The notes: generated by a model not told the origin, from the letters alone. Shown: positions 1-6,535, counted from the stretch's first letter. The stretch: DNA of 9,760 nucleotides from JANXQG01 sp037147235 (GCA_037147235.1 JBAWVO010000244.1:1-9760), one strand, 5' to 3'. Made by a program: numbers and translations.

Positions 1-292
1 GCCCCCTGTACAGTGTTCCTGGCAGGGCGGGCCCGAGTTCCTCCGATTCGCAGTCTTCGGGCAAGGCCAGGCCGACGATCAATCGCTTGCTGCTTTTCAC
101 CCAGACCGCAGCAAAGATACGGGTTTTGGGTTCACTGTTGGTCGTGAACTTGACATAAGTGTTGACTAGCTCGCTGCTAGCGTCGGGAGAAACAGCCAAG
201 AGCAGCCGAGTTATTTGCATGAACTGCCCGCGAAGCTGTTCCCAGGCGGGCCCGCTTACCTTGGCAATCGTGCGTTGCGATAATTCGCCCAT
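1..292 (-). CDS. Partial small protein, possibly DUF5655-like (runs off left edge)
   Basis: An open minus-strand frame begins with ATG at 292 and stays open to the window edge (about 97 codons), so the C-terminus is missing. A GGGAG sequence lies about 10 nt upstream of the ATG. The protein starts MGELSQRTIAKVSG, continues with an amphipathic helix containing WEQLRGQFMQ, and then has alternating strands with YVKFTT, IFAAVWVKSSKRLIVGLALP. This pattern, an aromatic strand followed by a 'vwvk-k-l-vgl-lp' strand pair, recalls the small DUF5655-type domain as I remember it; the match is not verified. There is no signal peptide or membrane segment, so it is probably cytoplasmic. Codon use looks normal and there are no internal stops. 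A plausible promoter lies at 374-401. The frame is convincing as a gene; the family is a guess. Confidence 0.65.
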   Translation of the reverse strand, partial: MGELSQRTIAKVSGPAWEQLRGQFMQITRLLLAVSPDASSELVNTYVKFTTNSEPKTRIFAAVWVKSSKRLIVGLALPEDCESEELGPALPGTLYRG

Positions 293-373
293 AGATAGGT
301 TTCTCCCGCTGACAAGCGCCCATACCACCCTTCAAGGCGGTGACTTTGGCAGACCCATTCCTCCAGAGCGAGA

Positions 374-401
374 ATCATACTACGAATCGCGGCGGCAACA
401 A
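374..401 (-). promoter_or_regulatory. Candidate sigma70 promoter for the left-edge gene
   Basis: On the minus strand, a -35-like TTGTTG (396-401) and a -10 TATGAT (374-379) are separated by 16 bp. The -10 matches the consensus at five of six positions; the -35 is weak. Transcription would start about 75 nt upstream of the ATG at 292. Confidence 0.4.
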
Positions 402-720
402 AGACCCAATTCGGGCAGGCAGTGCTAGCAGTGCTTGCAAAAGACAGAATCGGCCTTCAGCCGCGAATGGTTGTCCCGCCGTTTGAAAACATTTTCAATC
501 AGCCCCTGATGCCCTGCTCATCCCAAGACAGCCTGCCACAGCCTCCAGGATCGCCGCTAGAGCGTTCGCCGTCCGTACTGGCCAAATGCACCCTGCGCAC
601 GGAGGCCGTCAGACGCAATCCAAGAAAGCGTAGCGGGTTGTGGGGTCGGTTCGCGGTTAGGATTTACACACCTCCAAAGGGCGACTCGCGACTTTCGTTG
701 ACCAGCGACTTTTGCTCGCA

Positions 721-747
721 GGGGAGTGCGCAACCGTTGCGCACCCC
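721..747. repeat. Perfect 8-bp inverted repeat (hairpin)
   Basis: GTGCGCAA (726-733) and TTGCGCAC (737-744) are separated by a 3-nt loop. The stem extends by GGG/CCC past a single bulged A, giving about 11 bp. There is no adjacent T-tract, so it is not a standard intrinsic terminator, and no gene abuts it. Confidence 0.5.
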
Positions 748-843
748 AGGTACGAGCGTGCCGTCCAAGATGGCCTGGAGGCAGGTCGGCCCTGATATTG
801 TCCAGTGGAGGTTCGGTGCGAGTGTCAAATTTCCTGCGGGTCA

Positions 844-872
844 AGAAAAACCGCCGGTTTTCTGGGTTTTTT
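844..872. terminator. Terminator-like hairpin with T-tract
   Basis: An 8-bp stem pairs AGAAAA at 844-849 plus CC (851-852) with GG (856-857) plus TTTTCT (858-863), with one bulged A. A run of six T follows at 867-872 on the plus strand. On the minus strand the A-rich arm gives CGGTTTTTCTTG, so it could also end transcripts from the WD40 gene, although that gene stops about 270 nt away. No plus-strand gene upstream would need it. Confidence 0.3.
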
Positions 873-1030
873 ACTGCGGCCGAACCGCTTCGCTGCGGCG
901 GATCAGGGTGACCGACGCGTTCTCAGAAGGGGGGGTGATGGCTCCTTGCTACCAGCCTTCCCCGGCCCGCACCACCAGGCGCACAGGGCTGGCCGACGCC
1001 GGACGATCGTAACCGTCAATAAATCCCCAT

Positions 1031-1061
1031 CCGGCATTCGGTTGGAAGGCCGAATGCCCGG
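1031..1061 (-). terminator. Hairpin downstream of the WD40 gene, possible terminator
   Basis: A perfect 9-bp inverted repeat pairs GGCATTCGG (1033-1041) with CCGAATGCC (1050-1058) around an 8-nt loop, and outer GG/CC bases extend it past a bulge. It lies about 75 nt past the stop of the minus-strand WD40 gene. On that strand it is followed by GATGGGGATTTATT, a weak T-rich tail, so termination is plausible but not certain. Confidence 0.4.
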
Positions 1062-1134
1062 AGAGGCTCCAGCAGGCTTTCAAAGAACTTGACCGATGGC
1101 GAAAAGGCCCACCGCGGCCTCCGATGTCGCCGGT

Positions 1135-2685
1135 TCAGAATTCCGCGTCCCAAAGAATCGCCGCATGACGCCCCAGCCCCGTGACGGCGCGACGGCCATC
1201 GGCACTAAGCGCCACATATTTCGGACGGCCTGCTGGGGCGCGGAATGAGAGAAGTTGCTTGCCAGTGTGAGCGTCCCAAAGAGTCGCTGTGCCGTCGCCA
1301 TCATACTCAGCTTCTTTTCCTGCGTAGGGGTCTCTCGCGATCCAGCCACCGCTAGTTCGGTCCGGTGACAACGCCACAACAAAGGATCGGCCTCCTGTGC
1401 CGGTAAATATAAGTCTTCCGTCCGGCGTCATTGCCACACAACAGATTCGGCCTTTTCCACTAAGCACACGAAGCCTCGTGCCGGTCTTGGTGTCCCAAAT
1501 GGTCGCGGTGCTGACATTGGAGCCCACAACTGCAATGCGGCCATCTGAACTAAGCGCAGCAGCACCGGGAGGGTCTGGACTAAAATCATGGCGATCACGG
1601 CATTCGAGAATCGTTCGGACAGACTTCCCGATTTCGGTGTTCCAGAGGACTGCTGTACCGTACTCATCCGCGCCGAGCAATCGGTGGCCATCTGCGCTGA
1701 GCGCCGCCCATTTCATGGGGTAGTTGCGTCCGTCGCTTCCTTTGAACACATGGACTTGCTTGCCGGTGTTGGCATCCCAGAGAATGGCGGTGTGGTCATC
1801 TGTTGAGGTGAAAGTGAACGCCAATCTGCCGTCCGCACTTAGCGCCGCAAAACAGTTTCCGTGTCGAGCGAAGGTGCGGAGACGCTCACCGGATTCGGCA
1901 TCCCAGAGCACTTTTCCGACGAGAACCCGGCGACCATTCGCACTCAGGGCCGCGGCGTGAGGACCATATCCGTCTCCGGTGAATGCGTGGTGGAGTCGTT
2001 TGCCGTTATCTGCATTCCACAAAATGGCACTATTGTTCAGGCCAATCAGTACGCGATGGCCGTCCGCGCTGATGGCCACAGAGTAGATTCCGTCATAGTG
2101 CTCGAACTCCCTACCCTTTAACACGAACTCCTGGAGAATGCGGTTGGCGACCGGCACAGACCGTCCCGCAATGTTCAGGCGCGGATTGACGAAAATGAGC
2201 TCGTCTCTCTGTCCCCGCTCACCCCTAGTGCCTACTGCGACCTCCGCGGTAATCCTCCCCTGGCGCGATTGTTCGTTGAGCGACCGGGCTTCGTCGGCGG
2301 GAAGGCTAATCCAAGGATCCCAGACGTTGTCTCGGATTTCCTGATCCCAGGTGATTTCAATCGGCAGACGGCGCAGCCTAGCGTTATAGTTTGAAAGAAC
2401 CAACCGTACTGAGCCGATCTCCATGCGACCAGTCGCCGCTATTTGCTTACGCCATCGTTCGACCGCGTCGTTCCATTCTGTGATCGCGTTATCGTCTTCC
2501 TCGTCGTAAGAAACGCGTGACAACGGCGCGTATAGCTTGGATGTCGCAGAAGGAATGGCACAGACCCTGCCCGAATCCTCCGGGAGTAGATTATAGAATG
2601 ACAGTTCATCATCGTCGGAGCCTGCCACTGGCATGGCGGCGAAAATCGTTGTAGACAGACCGATCGCAAAGATTACAAATCGCAA
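1135..2685 (-). CDS. Secreted WD40-repeat (seven-bladed beta-propeller) protein
   Basis: The 516-residue product has a type I signal peptide (about residues 1-22, hydrophobic VIFAIGLSTTIFAAM, cleavage near VAG/SD), so it is likely exported. Residues about 24-195 form an unrecognised domain with an acidic stretch (DEEDD, 61-65). Residues about 200-516 hold seven WD40-type repeats, each with an 'ALSADGR' strand and an 'ILWDA-TGK' end, near residues 201-236, 242-272, 279-315, 326-359, 375-409, 416-480 and 489-514. That number fits a closed propeller. The sixth repeat carries an insertion of about 30 residues (434-463). Such propellers are usually protein-binding scaffolds and no enzymatic motif is visible. 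The start is TTG, chosen because GGGAGG lies 7 nt upstream and only this start gives the signal peptide. The gene is a single unit with its own promoter at 2818-2846. The partner is unknown. Confidence 0.9.
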   Translation of the reverse strand: MRFVIFAIGLSTTIFAAMPVAGSDDDELSFYNLLPEDSGRVCAIPSATSKLYAPLSRVSYDEEDDNAITEWNDAVERWRKQIAATGRMEIGSVRLVLSNYNARLRRLPIEITWDQEIRDNVWDPWISLPADEARSLNEQSRQGRITAEVAVGTRGERGQRDELIFVNPRLNIAGRSVPVANRILQEFVLKGREFEHYDGIYSVAISADGHRVLIGLNNSAILWNADNGKRLHHAFTGDGYGPHAAALSANGRRVLVGKVLWDAESGERLRTFARHGNCFAALSADGRLAFTFTSTDDHTAILWDANTGKQVHVFKGSDGRNYPMKWAALSADGHRLLGADEYGTAVLWNTEIGKSVRTILECRDRHDFSPDPPGAAALSSDGRIAVVGSNVSTATIWDTKTGTRLRVLSGKGRICCVAMTPDGRLIFTGTGGRSFVVALSPDRTSGGWIARDPYAGKEAEYDGDGTATLWDAHTGKQLLSFRAPAGRPKYVALSADGRRAVTGLGRHAAILWDAEF

Positions 2686-2699
2686 TGCGTTTCCTCCCG
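2686..2699 (-). promoter_or_regulatory. Strong ribosome binding site fixing a TTG start
   Basis: On the minus strand GGGAGG precedes AAACGCA and then TTG. The purine-rich core and 7-nt spacing support initiation at TTG (2685-2683). The first in-frame ATG, codon 18, would remove the signal peptide. Confidence 0.7.
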
Positions 2700-2817
2700 T
2701 GTCAGAATGCTATGCTGAAGAAGCACATCTGGGTCCCAATTGGCGATCGCATATGTGTGCGAATCGTGCGGTTGACCCAAACGTCATCGAACCAAGCAAA
2801 TCAGGCGTCAGCATTCG

Positions 2818-2846
2818 ATTATAGGCCATCCCCCCACGTCTGCCAA
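2818..2846 (-). promoter_or_regulatory. Near-consensus sigma70 promoter of the WD40 gene
   Basis: On the minus strand TTGGCA (2841-2846, five of six matches) and TATAAT (2818-2823, six of six) are separated by exactly 17 bp. Transcription would start near 2811 and give a leader of about 125 nt before the TTG start. The promoter begins 10 bp after the stop of the minus-strand ORF at 2856-3230, so the WD40 gene can be transcribed independently of it. Confidence 0.7.
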
Positions 2847-2855
2847 CGCCGTCAC

Positions 2856-3230
2856 TTACGAGGCAGTGGCGATACGACTCGCAGCCCGTTTTCGTCGCCG
2901 TCGGGCTTGGGCTTCGCGCGATTCTTCTACCCGCTGGTCCAAGCGGTGCTCAGGATGGGCGGCCACCCAGCGATCGGGCAGCAGGGCCTCCAGAGCAGAT
3001 GTGTCGCGGGGGCGATGGCCGCACAGCATCCGAATTATTTCGTGACTGCTTGCCTGCGGCGGTCCAGGCACACCGACGCTTCGAAGGAAATTCACCGCTT
3101 TTGAAGGATGACCTTCATCAGCTTTTTGATCCCTGAATTGACCATCTTGGTCGGTTTGGGGCTCTTTTCGTTTCTCAGTAGCGTTCCTGGTGCCGTCCGC
3201 GTTGTGCGGAGCGGCCATGTTTCTCATCAC
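2856..3230 (-). CDS. Small basic hypothetical protein
   Basis: This 124-codon frame runs from GTG at 3230 to TAA at 2856; ATG codons at 3227 and 3218 are alternative starts. The N-terminal half is hydrophilic and rich in Asn, Lys, Glu and Asp. The centre (about residues 43-90) looks like a folded segment with KAVNFLRSVG, HEIIRMLCGHRP and ALLPDRWVAAHPEH. The C-terminus is a very basic helix with QARRRRKR, which could bind nucleic acid. No family was recognised and no membrane segment is seen. A perfect hairpin sits two bases upstream of the GTG, where a ribosome site would lie, so ATG 3218 may be the real start. Synonymous codon choice is mixed, as in a real but weakly expressed or decaying gene. 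The plus-strand frame 2685-3104 over the same bases is less protein-like. Confidence 0.5.
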   Translation of the reverse strand: MMRNMAAPHNADGTRNATEKRKEPQTDQDGQFRDQKADEGHPSKAVNFLRSVGVPGPPQASSHEIIRMLCGHRPRDTSALEALLPDRWVAAHPEHRLDQRVEESREAQARRRRKRAASRIATAS

Positions 3231-3232
3231 AT

Positions 3233-3250
3233 GGCCGCCTGCGGGCGGCC
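3233..3250. repeat. Perfect GC-only hairpin between divergent small ORFs
   Basis: GGCCGCC (3233-3239) and GGCGGCC (3244-3250) pair perfectly around a TGCG loop. It sits between the minus-strand start at 3230 and the plus-strand ribosome site at 3255-3260, so it could affect initiation of either ORF, act as an operator, or be a remnant of a mobile element end. Confidence 0.55.
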
Positions 3251-3269
3251 TATCAGGAGGTTCATTTCA

Positions 3270-3458
3270 ATGGTTTGTTGTATTGCTTCGGATTCTGATT
3301 CCGATTCTCCCGATCCCCGTCCCCGCTTCTCCGTCGCGAAGTGCAAGGCCGTCTACAAAAAGATGATGCCTTCGATAAAAAAGCATGCACGCGGTGCCTT
3401 CAGATACCTCGACCCCGAGGCAAGGCAGGAGTGCGTGGAGCGAACTGCCCGGCAATGA
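3270..3458 (+). CDS. Truncated sigma-factor-like hypothetical protein
   Basis: A 62-residue frame begins with ATG 9 nt after a perfect AGGAGG (3255-3260), which decides this start over the longer open frame beginning at 3108. After an acidic Asp/Ser/Pro-rich head (SDSDSDSPDP), residues about 28-55 read YKKMMPSIKKHARGAFR followed by YLDPEARQECVE. From memory, this resembles the start of a planctomycete family of about 200-250 residues with 'AFRHLRPEAREEAVQEV' and a sigma-like helix-turn-helix near the C-terminus. Here the frame ends with TGA right after the matching segment, so the family's central and DNA-binding parts are absent. No clear continuation is seen in the other frames before the convergent radical SAM gene. 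It is best read as a truncated copy, possibly still translated. The family assignment is from memory only. Confidence 0.5.
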   Translation: MVCCIASDSDSDSPDPRPRFSVAKCKAVYKKMMPSIKKHARGAFRYLDPEARQECVERTARQ

Positions 3459-3466
3459 CAGCAGTT
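3443..3466. terminator. Weak inverted repeat between convergent genes
   Basis: AACTGC (3443-3448) and GCAGTT (3461-3466) flank a 12-nt loop. The repeat overlaps the stop of the plus-strand small ORF and lies 14 nt past the stop of the radical SAM gene. It has no T-tract. A role in ending either transcript is only possible. Confidence 0.2.
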
Positions 3467-3479
3467 GGCAAGGTTATGA

Positions 3480-4814
3480 TCAAGTCCTGCCGAACCCCAG
3501 ACGTCGCAGACCGGGCCAGAGCAGCGAGGCATTCTCGCGTAGATATTGCCAGCGAAAGTAATACCGCCGAAAACATTTCGCCAGCAGCCACTCGATCCGC
3601 TCCGGCGTGAGGTGGTCGTACTTCAGCAGCGGCGTATATACGTTGAAACGGCTGTAATCGAGATCGGCCAGACGATCTCGCATCTGCGTGAAAAATGGCG
3701 TACCCGGATAGGGTGTGACCACATTGAAATTGGCGAACGTCGGGCCTAGGGCGATCGCATAGTCGCGGACGCGACGGATCGATGCTTCGGTATCTTCGGG
3801 GAACCCGATCATGAACCCGGCCACGGTGCGAATACCAAGCTCGCGGCAACTGGCAATGAAGGCGTGTTGCCGGTCCTGGTCGATTGTCTGCCGATGATAG
3901 TTCTCAAGCGTTGGTTCGCTGGAGGTTTCGATGCCGACCGTCACGCTCGTCAAACCGGCACGCTTCATCAATCGCAACATTTCCGGCGGCAAGAGTTCAA
4001 TGCGGCTCTCAATCGAGAATTGAATCTTCCGTGGCAGCCTCGCAATCTGCTCGATGATGCGGGCGGTTCGCTCGCGACTGAGACCGAAAAGCGGATCGCG
4101 GAACTTGAACGATTGAAAGCCCCAACGGCGGATTCCGTGCTGGATTTCGTCAACGACCGCATCCGGATCGCGGAAGCGCGTGGTACTGTCCAGCACCAGA
4201 TAGGGGCAATAGTTGCACTTGAAGCGGCAACCGCGACTGGCCTGGATCAATCCCGTGGGAAATCGCCAGAAATCGTAGCCAATGCGGAAACGCTCGGGAC
4301 TGAGCAGCGACCAATCCGGCAACGGCAGGCGATCAAGATCTTCAATCACGCCTAACGGCACCTTGCCCCCGGGATGTTCGAGCACTTCGTCCAATCGCCA
4401 AAGCAACTGCTCGGCCTCGCCCTGCACCACCGTCACGCCAAGATCCTCGAATTCCTGCGACAGGGTGCTGGCAGTGGTGCCGACCACCAGCACCCGGGCT
4501 TTCGGCTCTTCAGCCAGCAGGCGGGCGATCACCTGCCGTTCCAAGTCGAGCGTGATCAGCGACGGGTTGAATACATAGAGATCGGCCCCTCGCGGCGGCT
4601 GATCGACGACGTACCTCACGCCATGCCCCAGTCGGGCGAAGACTGCCGCAAGATAGGCAAATAGCAAGGCCGCCGGCCGCCGGTCACGGCGGTAGAACGA
4701 GCGGACGATTGCATCTCGCGGCCCGCCCAACCCACGGTACATGCCCACACCAAAGCCGCCTGCAAAATCTTTGGAAACGTCGCGTTGGTGAGTATCCCAT
4801 AGGAGAATTTTCAT
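3480..4814 (-). CDS. Radical SAM protein, B12-binding-like N-terminus (BchE/HpnJ-type class)
   Basis: The 444-residue product is a radical SAM enzyme that would cleave S-adenosylmethionine with a 4Fe-4S cluster. The cluster motif CxxxCxxC is C196, C200 and C203 in RGCRFKCNYCPY. Downstream are DPLFG (240-244), VGIETSSEP (293-301), AGFMIGFPEDT (332-342) and TPYPGTPFF (367-375), typical of the class with an N-terminal cobalamin-binding-like domain (BchE, HpnJ and similar). Residues 1-145 fit a Rossmann-like domain ending VVQGEAEQLL (129-138), but no DxHxxG cobalamin motif is visible, so B12 binding is doubtful. The C-terminus (about 405-444) is basic and aromatic and may touch a membrane. The start overlaps the stop of the upstream glycosyltransferase gene (ATGA) and lacks its own ribosome site, which suggests coupled translation. 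It probably modifies the lipid or glycan made by its partner; the substrate is unknown. Confidence 0.9.
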   Translation of the reverse strand: MKILLWDTHQRDVSKDFAGGFGVGMYRGLGGPRDAIVRSFYRRDRRPAALLFAYLAAVFARLGHGVRYVVDQPPRGADLYVFNPSLITLDLERQVIARLLAEEPKARVLVVGTTASTLSQEFEDLGVTVVQGEAEQLLWRLDEVLEHPGGKVPLGVIEDLDRLPLPDWSLLSPERFRIGYDFWRFPTGLIQASRGCRFKCNYCPYLVLDSTTRFRDPDAVVDEIQHGIRRWGFQSFKFRDPLFGLSRERTARIIEQIARLPRKIQFSIESRIELLPPEMLRLMKRAGLTSVTVGIETSSEPTLENYHRQTIDQDRQHAFIASCRELGIRTVAGFMIGFPEDTEASIRRVRDYAIALGPTFANFNVVTPYPGTPFFTQMRDRLADLDYSRFNVYTPLLKYDHLTPERIEWLLAKCFRRYYFRWQYLRENASLLWPGLRRLGFGRT

Positions 4815-6082
4815 GGGACAAGAATCCGCTTGGAAAGCACACGGCCATCCGTGCCAAGCCGATAGTCAATCGCTCTCCACTTCACACGGTTGCCAAAAGC
4901 CGAGGCGATCAGCCCGAGCCATTGGACGAGAGCCACGGCCGGACTCGCCCAGATATGCCATCGCCGCACGCCGCGCAGCTCAGGCAGATTCTCCGGCGAG
5001 TAGACGGCGGCCAGACTTTGCATGGCCCAACCACGGTAGAACCCCAAGCCGTAAAGCAATCCAAGCACGATCGTCGGCAGCCAGGCAATCGATCGTTCTC
5101 CGAACATCGTGCAAGCCAGCAGCCCGAGTGAGGCGAGCCATGTCAGATTACCGACCGTCGCCGCAGCCAAGGCCAGCAGCCACCAGCGGAAAGCATAGTG
5201 CCGCGTAATGCGGTACTGCCGTCGCACGAAATCGAACATGCCAGACCAGTCGAAATCGACCGGCGAGGTTAATACGCAGGCCGGATCGAAGCGAACCTTC
5301 AGTCCACTGCGACGCAAACAGTTTGATGCCACCAAGTCGTCGCTGAGCATTCCATCCCAGGCTTGGTGGATATTCAACTGCTCGAACGTCTCACGGCGAA
5401 TGGCCCAGGATCCGCCCCAGACAATATGGTGTGAATCGCGGCCCAGCACGGCCATCACATTACAGTTGATCGCACAGACCAGATGGTTCGGCACGGTTGG
5501 CTTTTGGGGAATGAGCCAGCGATAGCCGGTAGTCGCTCCGATTTGCGGCAGGTAATGTTTGTAGATCGCCGCGCGGACCCAATACGGTTTCGGCCGGCTG
5601 TCGGAATCGAAGAAAGCCAGATGGCGGATTTCCGGCGTCAAATCGGCCGTTGCCATGCGGAGATTATGGACCTTTTGGCCACAGCCCTCGGCCTGGCCGG
5701 CAACAAGCAGTCGTGCCGGTGTCTGCGGACATGCGGCCATCGCCCGGCGGATCATCTGGCAAGCGGGGTCGCTGGTATCTTCGACAATGAACGTGACTTC
5801 GTAGTCCGGATAGTCCTGGGTCAATAAAGCCCGCAGGTTCTCTTCCAGATTGGTGTCGTGTCCTTTGCAGGGCGAGAACACATGTACCCGGCCAGTGGGC
5901 GCATAGTAGGATAGTTTCTTCAGCCGAATCAGGGCACGACGGCGGTGTTCGTAGACATTGATCGCCACCAGCAGGGACTGCACGATAGCAGTGCCAGCGA
6001 GAAAGACATAAGCGATCAGCCAGAGCAAATCCATTTTTGCCGCAATCCCGTGCGTGTCTCGCGGAAAAAACCCGGCATCCAT
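4811..6082 (-). CDS. Membrane glycosyltransferase, GT2/GT21 type (ceramide glucosyltransferase/HpnI-like)
   Basis: The 423-residue product has one N-terminal membrane helix (about 18-43), a cytosolic GT-A domain and about three C-terminal helices (about 300-325, 332-350, 376-396). The catalytic pattern is that of GT21: VEDTSDP (100-106), GQKVHNL (135-141), the DxD-like DSDS (159-162), GGSWAIRRETF (223-233), SDD (247-249) and RRQYRITRHY (287-296) in place of the usual (Q/R)xxRW. Known relatives transfer a sugar from a nucleotide donor to ceramide or, for HpnI, to a hopanoid, so the acceptor is probably a membrane lipid. The ATG at 6082 is the longest start. The ATG at codon 17 (6034), immediately before the first helix, is at least as likely. 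The stop overlaps the radical SAM start by ATGA, making a two-gene operon driven from 6103-6131. Confidence 0.9.
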   Translation of the reverse strand: MDAGFFPRDTHGIAAKMDLLWLIAYVFLAGTAIVQSLLVAINVYEHRRRALIRLKKLSYYAPTGRVHVFSPCKGHDTNLEENLRALLTQDYPDYEVTFIVEDTSDPACQMIRRAMAACPQTPARLLVAGQAEGCGQKVHNLRMATADLTPEIRHLAFFDSDSRPKPYWVRAAIYKHYLPQIGATTGYRWLIPQKPTVPNHLVCAINCNVMAVLGRDSHHIVWGGSWAIRRETFEQLNIHQAWDGMLSDDLVASNCLRRSGLKVRFDPACVLTSPVDFDWSGMFDFVRRQYRITRHYAFRWWLLALAAATVGNLTWLASLGLLACTMFGERSIAWLPTIVLGLLYGLGFYRGWAMQSLAAVYSPENLPELRGVRRWHIWASPAVALVQWLGLIASAFGNRVKWRAIDYRLGTDGRVLSKRILVP

Positions 6083-6102
6083 TGCCGAGTTTCGAGGATC
6101 AT

Positions 6103-6131
6103 AAGATAGCTAACCGGGGAATTTTAGTCAA
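6103..6131 (-). promoter_or_regulatory. Candidate sigma70 promoter of the glycosyltransferase-radical SAM operon
   Basis: On the minus strand TTGACT (6126-6131, five of six matches) and TATCTT (6103-6108, four of six) are separated by 17 bp. Transcription would start near 6096, leaving about 14 nt before the ATG at 6082 or about 62 nt before the ATG at 6034. The short leader slightly favours the later start. Confidence 0.55.
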
Positions 6132-6189
6132 GATCAAGGCCCGCGAACAAATGCCCGCGAAACTCGCCCTCTTCCTCCCCCCTGCCAAG

Positions 6190-6239
6190 ACTAATCTTCC
6201 GACAGAAAAATTAGGGACAGAAAAATGGGAAGAATTAGT
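6190..6239 (-). repeat. Inverted repeat with two GACAGAAAAAT copies, overlapping the pilin stop
   Basis: ACTAATCTTCC (6190-6200) pairs with GGAAGAATTAGT (6228-6239) with one unpaired A. The loop carries two direct copies of GACAGAAAAAT at 6201-6211 and 6216-6226, 15 bp apart. The right arm overlaps the pilin stop codon. It may serve as the pilin gene's terminator, since the minus strand is T-rich in the loop, or be a small REP/MITE-like element inserted at the 3' end. Confidence 0.4.
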
Positions 6240-6408
6240 GAATCGAGCTGGCGGCATTCTGGAAAAGGCTGTTCGTTTTCGTTCCAAATGTCATGATTGC
6301 CACAAAGCAGACCATGATGATCATGGCCATCATGACGGCATATTCAACAGCGGTTGGACCGTCTTCCGCAACCAGAAACGACCATGTGGCCAAAGCAAAT
6401 TTTCTCAT
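6235..6408 (-). CDS. flp: Flp/Tad type IVb pilin
   Basis: The 57-residue protein is a Flp-family pilin, the subunit of tight-adherence (Tad) fimbriae. A 17-residue leader (MRKFALATWSFLVAEDG) is followed by PTAVEYAVMM, giving the Flp cleavage pattern G|xxxxEY with Glu at +5 and Tyr at +6 of a mature chain of about 40 residues. The hydrophobic core AVMMAMIIMVCFVAIM is the membrane and assembly helix. The prepilin would be cut by a TadV/CpaA-type peptidase and assembled by the Tad machinery, none of which is encoded in this window. ATG 6408 is chosen because AGGGG lies 7 nt upstream and the leader then has the usual length; the frame stays open upstream to 6519 but that extension is not pilin-like. 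The gene stands alone between a kinase gene and a lipid glycosyltransferase operon. Confidence 0.9.
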   Translation of the reverse strand: MRKFALATWSFLVAEDGPTAVEYAVMMAMIIMVCFVAIMTFGTKTNSLFQNAASSIH

Positions 6409-6491
6409 CGATGTGCCCCTGTCCTGCGCGGACAACAGATAACGCGAAACGCTACGTTTACCTCCCACGAAGCGGGATCCCTTTTCGGTTC

Positions 6492-6513
6492 CCTGATCGA
6501 GCCGTCGATCAGG
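6492..6513. repeat. Perfect 9-bp hairpin upstream of the pilin gene
   Basis: CCTGATCGA (6492-6500) and TCGATCAGG (6505-6513) pair perfectly around GCCG. It lies 84 nt upstream of the pilin ATG and about 170 nt after the kinase stop. It has no T-tract on either strand. It could be a leader structure or operator of the pilin gene, or the 3' end of the kinase transcript. Confidence 0.5.
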
Positions 6514-6535
6514 CGGCATCTATCGCTCCGAATCA

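Larger units (their letters stand above)
402..1030. other. Long intergenic stretch without a convincing gene
   Basis: Open frames exist on both strands here, for example 422-1012 plus and 557-844 minus. Their products are low-complexity, rich in Arg, Pro and Ser, lack recognisable domains and have no good ribosome sites. The stretch holds hairpins at 721-747 and 844-872 and two copies of GCGACTTT near 690 and 708. It may be 3' untranslated sequence of the WD40 gene, a decayed gene, or an unrecognised RNA. Confidence 0.5.

Noticed and set aside
557..844. 95-codon minus-strand open frame
   Set aside because: Arg-rich product without recognisable structure; overlaps other spurious frames and a hairpin.
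422..1012. 196-codon plus-strand open frame
   Set aside because: Biased low-complexity product, no ribosome site, no domain; competing frames on both strands are equally open.
2743..2750. GCGATCGC octamer palindrome in the WD40 leader
   Set aside because: Single copy; too short to be meaningful without genome-wide counts.
2685..3104. 139-codon plus-strand open frame
   Set aside because: Antisense to the more protein-like minus-strand ORF 2856-3230 and begins over the WD40 start and ribosome site.
3108..3269. N-terminal extension of the plus-strand small ORF
   Set aside because: Antisense to 2856-3230; ATG 3270 has a perfect AGGAGG and the upstream residues are unlike the rest.
3864..4355. 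163-codon plus-strand frame
   Set aside because: Antisense to the radical SAM gene, whose motifs are unambiguous.
6409..6519. N-terminal extension of the Flp pilin to a 94-codon frame
   Set aside because: Would place about 37 non-pilin residues before the leader; ATG 6408 has its own ribosome site.
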